A DNA stretch of 64,000 nucleotides from Meconema thalassinum (GCA_946902985.2 OX336388.2:1505754545-1505818544); one strand, 5' to 3'. Positions 1-10,589 are shown, counted from the stretch's first letter. The notes: generated by a model not told the origin, from the letters alone. A program made the numbers and translations.

Positions 1-480
1 GTAATTTTTATTTTAACCTTTGGGCTTTAACATTTTTATTTTTATTTAAGTTTTTTCTTTTCTTGGCTTTGCAAGCAAGCATGTTAGGCGGTCTCTGGCC
101 TTCATTGTAAATTTGTGCTGGTTGATGCATGTTCTGTTTCTGGTGAAGGTGCTCTTTTAAATTTTTAATATTAAACCTTTTATTTATAAAATTTTAATCT
201 TTTGTTGTGGCATTATTTCGCCGGCTGCAGTTCTGTCGGTTATTGGGGGGTGTCTGTTAAATAGCCTGTGTGTGTTGTCCCCTTCTCCATCTTCCTTCCA
301 CCCCGTTGGAGCTCTTCTGTTGGGTCTTGTCATCTGGAGGTGATTTTGTTGCTGCGGAGGTGACCCGGACCTCTGAATAAACGGTAAGTTGGGCCCCCGG
401 ATTCCAGGTGACGCAGTGGTGAAGCAGAGCGTTGGTTATCGAATTACCGACGTGCTGCTGGCCATGCGGCGGTGTCATTG
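1..480. other. No gene recognised; T-rich left edge
   Basis: This stretch is T-rich on its left side and has no coding pattern I can support. The only recognisable coding sequence begins near 485 with the transposase relic. The first 480 bases could include the decayed 5' part of the same transposon, but I see no motif to prove it. Confidence 0.4.
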
Positions 481-484
481 CTTC

Positions 485-893
485 AGGTGTCGCAATTATC
501 TATCAACAGGATGGTGCTCTACCTCATTGGACTATCATGGCGAGGGAACAATTAAACCTCATATTCAACGATCGCTGGTGCGGCCGTGATGGACCTATCC
601 CATGGCCTCCTAATAGCCCTGACCTAACTCCTCCAGATTTCTTTGTATGGGGCTACGTCAAGTCGACAGTGTACGCATAAATACCACAGCATCTGGCTGA
701 CCTACAGAGAGAGATTACAGCGGCCTTTCAGCAAATCACTCCAGAAATGCTGCGTACCACGTGGCGCAACATGGATCCAAGGTATCATTTTTGCCACGTG
801 CGCGATGGTGGGCATGCTGAGTGCTAATGTGCTGTGGCACAAACTCCAGACTCTCCTTAACACGTATGCACCGTTAACAAGCAATAAATGTGC
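485..893 (+). pseudogene. Decayed Tc1/mariner-superfamily DDE transposase, C-terminal part
   Basis: Translation of the plus strand gives a QQDGA motif (about 505-520), then a WPPNSPDLTPPDFF motif and GYVK, which is the C-terminal catalytic half of an IS630/Tc1/mariner-type DDE transposase. The spacing from the second Asp (QQDG) to the third (PPDFF) is about 41 residues. A TAA stops the frame at 678. The family-typical tail continues in another frame (FQQITPEMLRTTW, then a Cys and GGHAE near 860), so at least one frameshift and one stop have accumulated. No N-terminal helix-turn-helix domain or terminal repeat is visible. The cut-and-paste enzyme is not functional here. Confidence 0.75.
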
Positions 894-959
894 ATAGTTT
901 CTTGTGTATTGAGTTTTACTTTTCTGACATCCCAAACGGATGACCCTGCATATAGTCCG

Positions 960-1335
960 TCTCGTCGCTTAGTGTCTAGCACTCTTGGCTTTCACCGCGG
1001 AGGCCCGGGTTCAATTCCCAGCTCTGCCAAGATATTTAATTCTGGTCCGAGGGCTGTAACGGGGTACACTCAGCCTCGTGAGGCAAATCTGAGACGGGGT
1101 GGGTTTGATTCCCACCTCAGCCATCCTGGAAGAGGTTTTCCGTGGTTTCCATTTTCTACTCCAGACGAATACCGGGATGGTTTCTAAATTAATGCTACGG
1201 CCGCTTATTTCCCAATCCTCATCTGAAATACAACTACACACACTAATACATACATCACAATAACACAGGTTATCAGATAAACTCCACACACACCCAAGTA
1301 CACGGGGCCACATGACCACGATGTCGCAAAGCCCC
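960..1335 (+). repeat. tRNA-derived SINE (family A), partly decayed
   Basis: A tRNA-like B box (GGTTCAATTCC) at about 1008-1020 is followed by the same body seen in the well-preserved copy at 54117-54579: a second 'ttgattcccacctcagcc' block, 'ggttttccgtggtttcc', and 'taccgggatggt'. The tail (about 1215-1320) contains a block with 'acaggttatcagataaac' and 'acacccaagtacacggggc' that recurs inverted at about 60940. The A box is degraded. It is non-coding and would depend on a LINE for movement. Confidence 0.7.
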
Positions 1336-1698
1336 CTAATCAACAAAAGCTTGAAATATTAAGAAATCTTTGAATTCTAATTTTGCGATGACATTATTAA
1401 TGGTTAGCTATATCAGGGGGAGCAGCACATTTTGGTTACTGCCGGCGACGTGTTACTATTGCGGGCACCGTCCTGCTGTGACTTAGCGTGGAAATGGATG
1501 ACGTCATGCAGGGCTGTATGCCTCTCCTCAGCTCGCCACGCATTTATCTACTGGATTAATCCAGTACCGCTACAAGTATAACCGTTCATCGTAACATCGT
1601 GGACAGATAAGTTCTGTACAAAAATAACAGAAATTAGCTCTCCCTATAATGAATCATAGAAGAATATGCTAGCCTGTATTATATTCGTATTATTATTA
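1336..1698. other. No gene; short perfect palindrome
   Basis: No coding or repeat family is recognised. A 16-bp perfect palindrome (ACTGGATTAATCCAGT) lies near 1550 and a TGACGTCA-like site near 1500. The stretch ends in an AT-rich run at the Helitron insertion site (A|T at 1698/1699). Confidence 0.4.
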
Positions 1699-1944
1699 TC
1701 TCTACTTAGTATAAAACAAAGTCCCCGATTCTTGGAAGTCACGGGTAATTTGAGAACCACTTGATGGATTTTGATGCGGTTTTCACCATATGTCGAGGAA
1801 GGCTTCTGTTGAAAACAATGTATTTATGATCAGAGGAAGCCAAGCAGTAACGATTTCAGTGAAAAAGTCGAAAAAGAACCTGTCGTCCGTGTGCTTTTTA
1901 AGCGTGCTTTGGGCAAATCGTTAACAATATCAATATACTATGAG

Positions 1945-2182
1945 TGTGGGAAACGGTTTCCAGATCATGACACTCACAAGCATCGAATATAGAACTGAAT
2001 TATTTATTATAACAATGAAACTGATTAAAATACAGTAGAGAATTAAGGGAATGTGTTTCGCGGCTCATCGGAACTCGGAATATTGCTTCTCTTCTTTTTA
2101 TTCTCAGACAATGGCGCTGAGCGTACTCCTGCGCCCGCTAGATCCCATACTCGGCCTTCTTGATCCTCATCCGGTTCCCACA
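1945..2182 (-). repeat. 3' LTR of the Gypsy element
   Basis: This 238-bp repeat has TG...CA ends with 8-bp inverted termini. It matches 6859-7096 at all but one position I compared. The last pol codons run into it: the stop is at 2043, inside the LTR, so the C-terminal tail of pol is LTR-encoded. Confidence 0.93.
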
Positions 2183-4820
2183 CTCGGCTGTCCTGATCCT
2201 CATCCGACCCGGATGAAGAAAATCCGCCCGGCCAGGGCCTCATGAACTCCGCACAGGACGATGTGATTCTTGGTCCAGCATGGTCTCCTTCTCTGCTGAC
2301 GTCATATGTGTCGTTGAGTTTTACTCGAGTCACTCGATAAGGTCCTAGACTTTTGGTTTTTAGTTTCAGATGTGGACCGATCTGAGTGCGTTTGATGGCA
2401 ACCAGGTCGTCGACCTGATACTTCTTAGGCTCCTTACGTCGTCGGTTGAATTCAGCACGATTTTCAGATTGTACTTTTTCTATCTGCTTTTTTGCATCTT
2501 CTCTCATCTGATCACGTTTTTCGTTGAACGAATCGATCAGATCCTCTTCGATGAGTTGCATTATACGTAGATCATTTTGGTTGTGCATTCTGACTCCTGT
2601 CAGCAGCTCGAAAGGTGACATTCCGATGCTCCTCTGGAACGTAGAGTTGATAGCTCGTTGGACAGATGGTACAACCTTGTACCATTTTGTTGGATCGTCA
2701 ATGCTAAGTTTAGCGATGATCTTGGTCACTGTTGAGTTGACTCTCTCGATTTGACCATTGGCTCTTGGCAGTCCAGCTGTGATCAAGACGTGCTTGATAC
2801 TCTGCGATTTACAGTAGTCCTGGAACTCATGGGAGGTGAACGATGGCCCCCTGTCGGTGATCACTTGAACTGGGTTTCCGAAGTTCGTCCTCTGAAACTC
2901 CATCTTTTCAATCGTCTGGGCCGATTTGGTAGTTTTCACAGGATACAGCCAGGTGAACTTCGTGAAGGCGTCTATCACACAGAAGATGTGTTCATATCCC
3001 TTGTGTGTAGACTTAAGTGGTCCAATGTGATCCATGTGGTAGGTGTGCAATGGCACACTCTCCTTGAACATCGGATGTAACCAACCTTCTTTCTTGCCTG
3101 CCTTCCTGTTAACCACCAGACACTTCACACAGTTGGCTATGACTCGTTTCACCTTGTTGGCCAAGTCTGGAATATAATATTCCTGCTTCACGTCTTCTTC
3201 AGTCCTTTTAACAGCGTAATGTCCCTTCTCATGTGCATCTCTGATGATTTCATGGTGCATTGCTCGCGGGACCACCAACGTCTCTCGCCCGTCAACAAAT
3301 TTAAATAGCAGTCCATCTCTGACGATGAAGTTTTCGTAAGGCCCTTTCTCCAGTGTCGCTTTTATCGCTGTCAATCCTTCGTCTTTTCTCTGGGCGATTT
3401 TGATCCTCGCTGCAAGGCCATCAGGGAATCCAAACATCACTGCTGGGCATCGGCTCAAGGCGTCGACATGTTTCATCCTGGTTGCAGTTCGGTGTTCGAT
3501 GGTATAGTCAAACTCCTCCAAGGCCATAGCCCATCTAGCTACCCGTGGGACCAGGTCCCTTTTGTGCATTGTCTTTTGGAATGCCATACAGTCAGTCACG
3601 ATCTTGAACGGAATTCCCAGCAAGTACACCCTCTACTTTTTTAATGCATTCACCACAGCTAAGATCTCGAGCTCGTAACTGCTGTATTTTTCTTCCTGTA
3701 TCGTCGTCTTTTTACTCATGTATGAGACTGGATGTAGTTTGTTGTCCTCTGGGTACTTTTGCAACAACACAGCGCCATATCCACTCTTGCTGGCGTCAGT
3801 GTGCAGCTCCGTCTCGTATTTCGGGTTGTATATCTTCAACACACGTTCTGAAGCGAGAAGACGTTTGAGCTCAACAAATGCACGTCGTTGTTCCTCGCCA
3901 AACTTGAACTCCGGCTTACCTCTCAACAGATCGCTCAGTGGTTTGGCTACAATCGAGAAATTTGGGATAAATTTTCTAAAATAGCCAGCCAATCCGAGAA
4001 AGCTCTGCAGCGCAGCGATCGTCTTTGGCTCCGGGAAGTTTTGTACAGAAAGAACCTTCTCAGTGGCGGGTTGAATCTGTCCACGTTGAATAGTGTATCC
4101 AAGGAACTGTACCCTCCTCTTCAGAAACTGGCACTTCTCGAAGTTGATTTCCAGCCCGTACTCTGCAGCTAATTCCAACACTCGTCTCAATCGTAGGAGT
4201 GCCTCGTCGTCATCCTTCGCTGGGATGATTAAGTCATCCATATAGGTAAACACTATGTTCTCTCGGATTAACTCCCAGAACACAGCTTTAATAAAGCGTT
4301 GGAAGACTGCCGGTGAGTTGGTAAATCCAAATGGAACTTTTTTGTACTGGTACTGTCCAGAACGCGTTACGAATGACAAATATCGTCGACTTCTTCGACT
4401 TCCACGTGAATCCGTTCCTGAGATCCAAGGTGCAGAACACCGTAGCATCCTGTAACTTGTCCAGAAGATCCTCTATAACTGGCATGGGAAATAGATCCCT
4501 AACAACGATTGAGTTCACTGGACGAAAATCAGTACAAAGTCGCTTTTTTCCATTTTTCTTTTTGACTACACCACTTGGCATGTATATTCTGATTGACTCG
4601 ATTCTATGATATCTTTCTCCAGCCACGCCTCGACTTGCTCATCGACAAACTCGTTCTCAAGCGGTGCCATTCGTCTGGGCCTGCTAAATATCGGTTTTTC
4701 TTCTTTCAATGTGATCTTCATCTTGACATCAGTAGATTTCGTCTTCTTTGGTACATATCTCGCTACCAAATCCTGGATCTGTTCCCTTTTTTTCCTCATC
4801 AACGCAGTTCTCGATATCAA
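2043..4820 (-). pseudogene. Gypsy pol (RT, RNase H, integrase), broken
   Basis: Domains in order on the minus strand: the RT start (DFRPVNSIVVRD near 4530), a frameshifted stretch at about 4440-4370 across LDLRNGF, then FGFTNSPAVFQ and the catalytic YMDD near 4220. RNase H (HTDASKSGYGAVL) follows near 3800. Integrase has an HHCC zinc finger (about 3250-3110), catalytic Asp in YHMDHIG, Asp in ITDRGPSF and Glu in GQIERVN. A single in-frame TAG at 3633-3635 separates RNase H from integrase. The C-terminus has a short tandem acidic repeat (DEDQ...RVW, twice) and ends inside the LTR. Frameshifts in RT plus the stop make this copy non-autonomous unless they are sequencing errors. Confidence 0.88.
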
Positions 4821-6390
4821 ATTCCTGTTCGTCGGCTACCCTGATCACCATCATTGGGACCTCTAGTTTCTTGATGGTAACTCCTTGCTTGCTCAGGATG
4901 ACCTCACCCTGATCCAATAGATCGTTACCAATAACCATGTCCCACTCCATAGTATCATCAGAAACAACATAGACGTTGGTTTGGAACTCCAGCTCGTCTA
5001 CTTCAACGACTGTTGTGAAGTAACCTTGAGGAGCATCAAAACCATTACCGAATCCTTTCAAAACAAGATCCGTGCTCTTCAATCCTGGGGAACCCATGGT
5101 CTTATAGATGTTTTGTCGCAGTAGGTTATAAGGACTACCACAGTCGATAAGTGCCCGAAGTTTCTGCTGACCCAAACTAACCTCTTTGAACTTGAGGCAG
5201 CTTTTCTTTTCATCAATAAGATTGATACCTTGATTATTCCTCTTATCGTTCTTCCTCTCATTTTTGCACTCTGATGAAATGTGGCCAAACTCGTTGCAGT
5301 TGAAACATCTCTTGCCTTTATCCTTGTGCTCACATTCCTTTGAACTATGACCAAATCCACCGCAATTATAACATCTATCTCCACTACTCGCCTCTTTCTT
5401 CTTTGTACTGCCCCAGCACTTTCCGTCCTTCTCGTTGGCACTCTTGGCACTTCCTTGAAAATTACTGTTATTATACTTTGTGCTTTTCTTTGGCAAAGAC
5501 TTCACTGCCATCTCATAACTTTTCATTTTCTCCTTGAAATCCTTGGAATTTTTTGCTCCATAGAGAAGAAGTTTTGATCCTGAATCGTCCTCGATCCCAT
5601 CAATCACGTACTGACACAGAGAAACTTGCTCAACATCACCTCTACTGGCGATTTCCTTCATCACAAGAAAGTACTCCTGTAGAGATTCGTCGCGCTTTTT
5701 TCGTCGCTGGGTTAACAACTTGTGAATTTCTGCACTGCTTGCCGCCACGTCAAACTCCTCTTTCAAGGCCTTCTTCAGTGCAGTCCAGGACGTCAGTCCT
5801 TTCTCACCTTGAATAAAAAGCTTAGCTAAACCATCGAGTGATTTCTTAGCGAAAATAAACTTTTGCAGCTCACTCCATCCCATCAAGATTGACGTCTCCT
5901 CAAAATCTGCGATCCATTTCTTCACTGGGTAACCATCCTTACCGTTAAATGTTTTCATAGCGCCCTCTACGTCGCGGAACGACAATGAAAACTTATGTTG
6001 TTCTCTATACCTTCTGTGCTGGTCTTCCTCTTCGCTCTCTTCGTCTTCTTCGTCTTCTTCATCTTCGTCATCATCGTCTATATTAGTTGCGAGTTCATCC
6101 AAATTCCTCAAGTAATAACAAATGGTGTTAATCATTACCTCCTTTGTCCCGATCTCAGAAACACGCAACAGATCAGCCTTGGAAAATGTTTCTTCGATAA
6201 ATTTCTTCTTAGCTTCCTCTTCAATGGAATTTTCGTCAAAATCGAATCCAGGAAACTCTCGCAGTCGCTTTCGATTCTTCCTGTCGTCTGGTATATGCTC
6301 GAAAATGAGGTTATGTAAAACTTTGATTGCTTTGACCGGAGCATCACTTATGTTCTTATTTATTTTCTCTATTGCACCGAGTGTAGTCAT
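4729..6390 (-). CDS. Gag-protease polyprotein of the Gypsy element
   Basis: This is a 553-codon ORF starting with ATG at 6390, about 450 bp after the primer-binding site. The N-terminal half is a retrotransposon capsid-like region with an acidic stretch (about residues 105-125). Two CCHC zinc knuckles follow (CYNCGGFGHSSKEC and CFNCNEFGHISSEC, about residues 338-372) and would bind the genomic RNA. A retropepsin-like domain comes next, with an IDCGS active-site motif and a C-terminal IGNDLLD. The usual active-site triad is D-S/T-G, so Asp-Cys-Gly is unusual. The ORF overlaps pol (4820-4729), which lies in a different frame, across an A-run near 4795. That could be a frameshift signal or an indel. 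Confidence 0.88.
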   Translation of the reverse strand: MTTLGAIEKINKNISDAPVKAIKVLHNLIFEHIPDDRKNRKRLREFPGFDFDENSIEEEAKKKFIEETFSKADLLRVSEIGTKEVMINTICYYLRNLDELATNIDDDDEDEEDEEDEESEEEDQHRRYREQHKFSLSFRDVEGAMKTFNGKDGYPVKKWIADFEETSILMGWSELQKFIFAKKSLDGLAKLFIQGEKGLTSWTALKKALKEEFDVAASSAEIHKLLTQRRKKRDESLQEYFLVMKEIASRGDVEQVSLCQYVIDGIEDDSGSKLLLYGAKNSKDFKEKMKSYEMAVKSLPKKSTKYNNSNFQGSAKSANEKDGKCWGSTKKKEASSGDRCYNCGGFGHSSKECEHKDKGKRCFNCNEFGHISSECKNERKNDKRNNQGINLIDEKKSCLKFKEVSLGQQKLRALIDCGSPYNLLRQNIYKTMGSPGLKSTDLVLKGFGNGFDAPQGYFTTVVEVDELEFQTNVYVVSDDTMEWDMVIGNDLLDQGEVILSKQGVTIKKLEVPMMVIRVADEQEFDIENCVDEEKKGTDPGFGSEICTKEDEIY

Positions 6391-6837
6391 CTTATTTGTT
6401 TACTCACGTCTATCAAGTAGATTTCCGTCAATATCGCTTCCTCAAAACCTCGCTATCAAACCTGTTTAACCTCATTCACCAAACCGGTGATATTTGTAGG
6501 TGATATCGTTGAATACCGCTTCCCGTCGTTTCTCTCTGACGAGTCGCTATCCTCTTACCACATCCACAATCCTCTGTCGTCGTTTAGATTCCGACCCTCG
6601 TCGTCGTCGTCACGGCACCACTAATTGTCACTGAAACTGAAGAACAAATTTTTCTAGCCTATGAATCCTCGTCGTAGATTCGCACGTTGTGGGCTCACAA
6701 AACTGCACGTCGTCTCGTTGTCAGCGTCGTAGGCAACAGCAACAAATATGATTAGCCGTCCACTTCGTCAAAAATAGCGTTGTATTTTGCGTCGTACTTC
6801 GTGTCGTGGATTGCGTCGTAACTCGTTGTTTCAGTCC

Positions 6838-6855
6838 ATCCCGGACGAGCCCCCA
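6838..6855 (-). promoter_or_regulatory. Primer-binding site, tRNA-Pro type
   Basis: Three nucleotides inside the 5' LTR, the minus strand reads TGGGGGCTCGTCCGGGAT. This matches the 18-nt primer-binding site complementary to the 3' end of tRNA-Pro used by several retroelements. Its position relative to the LTR is correct for a minus-strand DNA primer site. Confidence 0.85.
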
Positions 6856-6858
6856 TTT

Positions 6859-7096
6859 TGTGGGAAACGGTTTCCAGATCATGACACTCACAAGCATCGA
6901 ATATAGAACTGAATTATTTATTATAACAATGAAACTGATTAAAATACAGTAGAGAATTAAGGGAATGTGTTTCGCGGCTCATCGGAACTCGGAATATTGC
7001 TTCTCTTCTTTTTATTCTCAGACAATGGCGCTGAGCTTACTCCTGCGCCCGCTAGATCCCATACTCGGCCTTCTTGATCCTCATCCGGTTCCCACA
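6859..7096 (-). repeat. 5' LTR of the Gypsy element
   Basis: The element reads on the minus strand, so this right-hand copy is the 5' LTR and should contain its promoter. It is followed on the minus strand by a 3-nt spacer and then the primer-binding site. Confidence 0.93.
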
Positions 7097-7619
7097 TGAG
7101 TGTAAGAATTGTTCAGCATGAAGAGTTCTACAAAAAAGTCCGTGAGAGCATATCTCTATCTTCAATAAATTACCCACTATAAGTGTTTTTACGTTTTCAT
7201 TTCTTCCAACAATCTCCATTCAATTATTGAGACGACAGTTTGCGAGCAAGGTCAGGAAAAAAAATAGTGCTCATCACGTAATGATTTCATAACTGTTCCC
7301 GGGCTAAGCCGGGGTGGGTTGCTAGTTTTTAATAAAAGGCGAATAAATACCCTAATTAAATTAATATTATACTTACTGGAAATTAAACCGCAACCTACGT
7401 TGAAGAATAACAATCCTAGATGGTCGTTTTGTAAGTAAATGATCTTCAGTTTGAACCCCCTTCTATTTAGTTCACGTTTAAAGTACCAGAATAATAAATA
7501 AAATTCATATGAAGGTACTGTAGTTGTATGTTAAACATAGGCCCTATACGAGTAAGTAGCGGTAGCCTAAGTAATAATTAATCTAACATCTAGCGAACGA
7601 ATTATGATTTCATAAGCGA

Positions 7620-8210
7620 AGGTTATGTCAGTAGGGAAGAAACTGAAGAAAATTTAACGCCAGGTAGAAGGAACTAAATTGGAGCAGGTGGAACATTTTA
7701 AGTACAGTACTTGGGCTGTGTGTTCTCTCGGGATGGTAGTAGCATGGGGAAGGAAATAGGGTCGAGGTGTAGAATAGCTAATGCAGTGAGTTCTCAGTTG
7801 CGATCTACAGTATTCTGTAAGAAACGAGTTAGTGTAGCGATGAAACTCTCCCTACATCTCTCAGTATTTAGACCGACCTTGCTGTATGGAAGTGAAAGCT
7901 GGGTAGATTCAGGATATCTGATGCTTAACCTAGAGGTAACTGAAATGACATGAGGGTAGCATGAATGATTTTTGTAGAAATAGATGGGAGCAATGTCAGA
8001 AAGGTACTCCTTGAGAAGAGATAAAGACTAAGTTAGAAATAAACATGCTAGATGAAGCTGTTCGTATGAACCAATTGAGATGGTGGTGTCATGTGAAGGG
8101 AATGGGGGAGGAGCGATCTCCTAAGACGTTAATGAATTCGGCAGTAATTTGGCGATCGCATTAATGACAAATGGAGAATTTAAAATATTAGGTTGTGTAT
8201 CGAACAAAGA
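7620..8210 (+). pseudogene. LINE reverse-transcriptase C-terminal relic
   Basis: Translation shows YLG-like CVFSRDGSSM, a run matching the post-RT region, and LLYGSESW near 7880. This is the pattern C-terminal to the palm domain in RTE/Jockey-type LINEs. Frames then shift, with an LRWWCHV-like segment near 8075. A second relic of the same family lies at 36590-37170 with matching blocks (for example 'gttctcagttgcgat' and 'ttagaccgaccttg'). No intact RT core is present. Confidence 0.65.
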
Positions 8211-8544
8211 AATGCAATTTAGGGAAGTTGGGATGGGTGTGGAGTTGAAAACCATGGACAGCGTCTAGGATGGGAACCGAACCCACTTATTTTCAGATTC
8301 GCCTCATGAGACTGAGTGTTCCCCGTTCCAACTCTATAAATAGATTTAAATTCCTTGACAAAGCCGGAGATCGAACTCAAGTCTTTAAGGAGAAGAATTT
8401 CAATACAAGATGGGAAGGTGGCTTAAAGTAATTGCATAGACATCGTAATGACATATTCCTTTATGAGGAGATTTATAGTTAAACCCGGTTTATAAGCTTA
8501 AAGATGTCGCATGTAAGTTATGCAGACAGAACAGGAGTGTTGCT

Positions 8545-8790
8545 CTTGAGAACTGCCTTCTATGATCTTCTATTGACTCTCTGAGTTCAAAGCTCTTGGG
8601 TTCAACTCCCGGCTCTTCTATGAATTTCTTTGAGAGTTGGAAGGGAAAACACTCGGCCCAGTAAAAAGGTAGTAGGTTTGATTTCCATCTCCGCTGTTCA
8701 GAAGAAGTTTCCATCGTTTAACCACTTGGACAACCCTGGGATTAATCCTGGTAAAGCCACAGCATCTCCATAACCTCTATAACAAATATA
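8545..8790 (+). repeat. Degenerate SINE of family A
   Basis: A B-box-like 'gggttcaactcccggctct' (about 8600) is followed by 'ggtttgatttccatctc' and 'agaagtttccatcg', which align in order with the SINE at 54117-54579. It is heavily mutated and has no intact A box. Confidence 0.5.
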
Positions 8791-8824
8791 CACAATACTA
8801 TAGCCATGAATATGACAATGATTG

Positions 8825-8830
8825 TCAGAC
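8825..8830. repeat. Left target-site duplication TCAGAC
   Basis: This 6-bp sequence directly precedes the AG that starts the left inverted repeat. It is repeated exactly at 33032-33037, directly after the CT that ends the right inverted repeat. Confidence 0.9.
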
Positions 8831-9239
8831 AGTAGTGTGTTTTGGATGGTTCTACAGCCTCCTCCTCCTCACCCTCCTCACAAGATGGCGGCAGCCCGAT
8901 ATCTCTCGAACGCATGATCGGATTTTGACAAATGAGGTGTCATTGAACTCGGGCTAACACCCCCTTTCCAATGGGCAACATATTTCAACCCCAAGAGTAA
9001 AACCTACCCCTACTAGGGGGTGAAATTGTAATTTTTTAGAGAATCTCTCTTTCCAATTGCAACATGTGAGAGTTTGAATGCTAATATGGAATGAAACGTT
9101 GTTCTACATAATGTGCATGTGTTTGGTGAAAAGCCAATATGAATTTACATGCTAGTTTTTGTTTTGTTTTTACACATGTCCACTCATAGGTTTGGTAAGA
9201 GGGCGGGCTTTTTAAAAGATGGTGGCTGTAGTGTAACCT

Positions 9240-9425
9240 AACCCAACCTAACGGGTCCTTGTGGACAGGTCATTGTTGACAAGTCATTGTGGGCGGGTCC
9301 TTGTGGACGAGTCCTTGTGGACAGGTCCCTGTGGACGAGTCCTTGTGGATGAGTCCCTTTGGACTGATCCCTTTGGACCGGTCCCTTTGGCCTGATCCCT
9401 ATGGACTGACCCATGTATTTATTCA
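9240..9425 (+). repeat. Subterminal GGGTCC-type minisatellite (left, outer)
   Basis: About a dozen tandem 13-15-bp units of the type GGTCCTTGTGGACGA change gradually to CCTTTGGACTGAT. The array is preceded by telomere-like 'aacctaacccaacctaac' at about 9232-9250. It is mirrored at 32440-32625, and a related block sits at the palindrome centre. Tandem subterminal motifs are typical binding arrays for a transposase or replication initiator; that role is inferred. Confidence 0.75.
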
Positions 9426-9672
9426 AATTATGTCAAAGGGCCTAACTACATTTGTGTGTGTTGAACTGACGTTGTTCACCAGTCCCCCACTAGTATAATG
9501 TGATAACGATATGAAAGGAAAGTGACGAAATACATGTGAATATACAAGGGATCTAACTTGGTGGATGGATGTGTTCTAACGAGTCACTAGTAGTTGAAAG
9601 AGAATAATACATGTTCTTAAGATGTTAAAACTGAGGAGATGGTACGTGCAGTAAACCGACTTGTTACTTCCT

Positions 9673-9968
9673 GTGTCATATTACAGACATGACAGAGAGC
9701 GCGCAGATCTGTTGCTATGACTAACGCAGCAGTAATTTGAAACCGCAAGTGTTCATGAAGACAGTGGGTGATGATCATGCAAAGTTAGCAGTTATTGGAT
9801 ATTTCACAGGTGTTCCTTCCGGTGTCATGTTGCTGACATGGCAGGGAGTGCACACTGCTGTTTCTATGACTGACGCTGCAGTAATTTGAAACCCCATATG
9901 TTGATTAAGACAATGGGTGATGATCCTGCAAAGTCAGCAGTCATTGGATACCACACAGGTGTTCCTAG
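9673..9968 (+). repeat. Two direct repeats of about 148 bp upstream of the polymerase promoter
   Basis: Units 9673-9821 and 9822-9968 share blocks such as 'gacgctgcagtaatttgaaacc' (with variants) and 'gggtgatgatc.tgcaaagt.agcag'. They are mirrored at about 31890-32195. Lying just outside the promoter in both arms, they could be regulatory, but nothing proves it. Confidence 0.65.
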
Positions 9969-10047
9969 TGTACTTTGGACTCTAAACTGTATTGGGAAAG
10001 GAATTGCAATGATTTGAAAAAAACTGCAGACACGAGCGATGAGAGTT

Positions 10048-10086
10048 TATATAAGAGGGGTGTCATATATCTCCCTACTGTCAGTC
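10048..10086 (+). promoter_or_regulatory. TATA box plus arthropod initiator (left arm)
   Basis: TATATAA at 10048-10054 is followed by TCAGTC at 10081-10086, which fits the arthropod initiator consensus. The spacing from the TATA first T to the initiator A is 35 nt, slightly long. Both elements are preserved in the right arm (TATATAA at 31807-31813, initiator at 31775-31780, minus strand). Transcription would start near 10083 and run into the spliced leader of the polymerase gene. Confidence 0.6.
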
Positions 10087-10589
10087 TTTATTACTCGCTT
10101 TGAGTGAACAGTGCTCTATTACTGCTCAAGAGTTGTAAAAAAAGCCGTTTTGGCAGAAAATCATTAAATTATTTTGCAAGGTAAGTACTTATTATTAATG
10201 GATTGTAGTCTTTTACTACTAATTGATGTTGAAGTTATTGATTGGAATGTATTTATTGATTGATTGATTGATTGATTAATTGATTTGTTTACAGATAATT
10301 GGGTACCTGTAGGTTACCAGATTCCTACAATCTGTTCATTCAGTGACAGCAGTTGATAAATTATAAAAAGGTAAGTGCCCCCTCTAATAACTTTTAAACA
10401 GTTAGAGTGATATTTTCCAATGTTCACCCCTACATGTTAGTGAAAATGGTATATTTGGCAGTTAAAAGATGGAACTACTTGACCATGGTGTGTAAAGCTA
10501 ATTTTGTAGGTTAGATTTTGATTACCGCTCTATTAAGTCTGAATGTTCATTGCTAGGTGTAAGTGATATAGGGAATATTAACCTTGTCA

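Larger units (their letters stand above)
1945..7096 (-). mobile_element. Ty3/Gypsy LTR retrotransposon, recent insertion
   Basis: Two 238-bp direct repeats (1945-2182 and 6859-7096) both begin TGTGGGAA and end TTCCCACA. They flank gag, protease, RT, RNase H and integrase sequence on the minus strand. A 4-bp target-site duplication TGAG lies at 1941-1944 and 7097-7100. The domain order gag-PR-RT-RH-IN is that of Ty3/Gypsy (Metaviridae), and no envelope ORF is seen. I find one LTR difference (g/t near 2126 versus 7040), so insertion is recent. Even so, pol carries an in-frame stop and frameshifts. The leader (6391-6837) is rich in CGTCGT-like repeats and has no ORF. Confidence 0.93.
1699..7325 (+). 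mobile_element. Short non-autonomous Helitron split by an LTR retrotransposon
   Basis: The left end reads TCTCTACTTAGTATAAA immediately after an A (1698). The right end is a GC-rich hairpin (cccgggctaagccggg, about 7298-7313) followed by CTAG at 7322-7325 and then a T. These are the diagnostic Helitron features: 5' TC, 3' hairpin plus CTRR, insertion between A and T without TSD. Without the LTR element (1945-7096 plus one TGAG copy) the Helitron is only about 470 bp. It has no Rep/helicase ORF, so it would have been moved in trans by an autonomous rolling-circle element. Confidence 0.8.

Noticed and set aside
1945..7096. Endogenous retrovirus with an envelope gene
   Set aside because: No ORF follows integrase; the frame ends inside the LTR, so it is an LTR retrotransposon without env.
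9289..9498. ORFs over the minisatellite (both strands, both arms)
   Set aside because: Produced by the tandem GGGTCC units; no start context or domain, and repeat variants explain the open frames.
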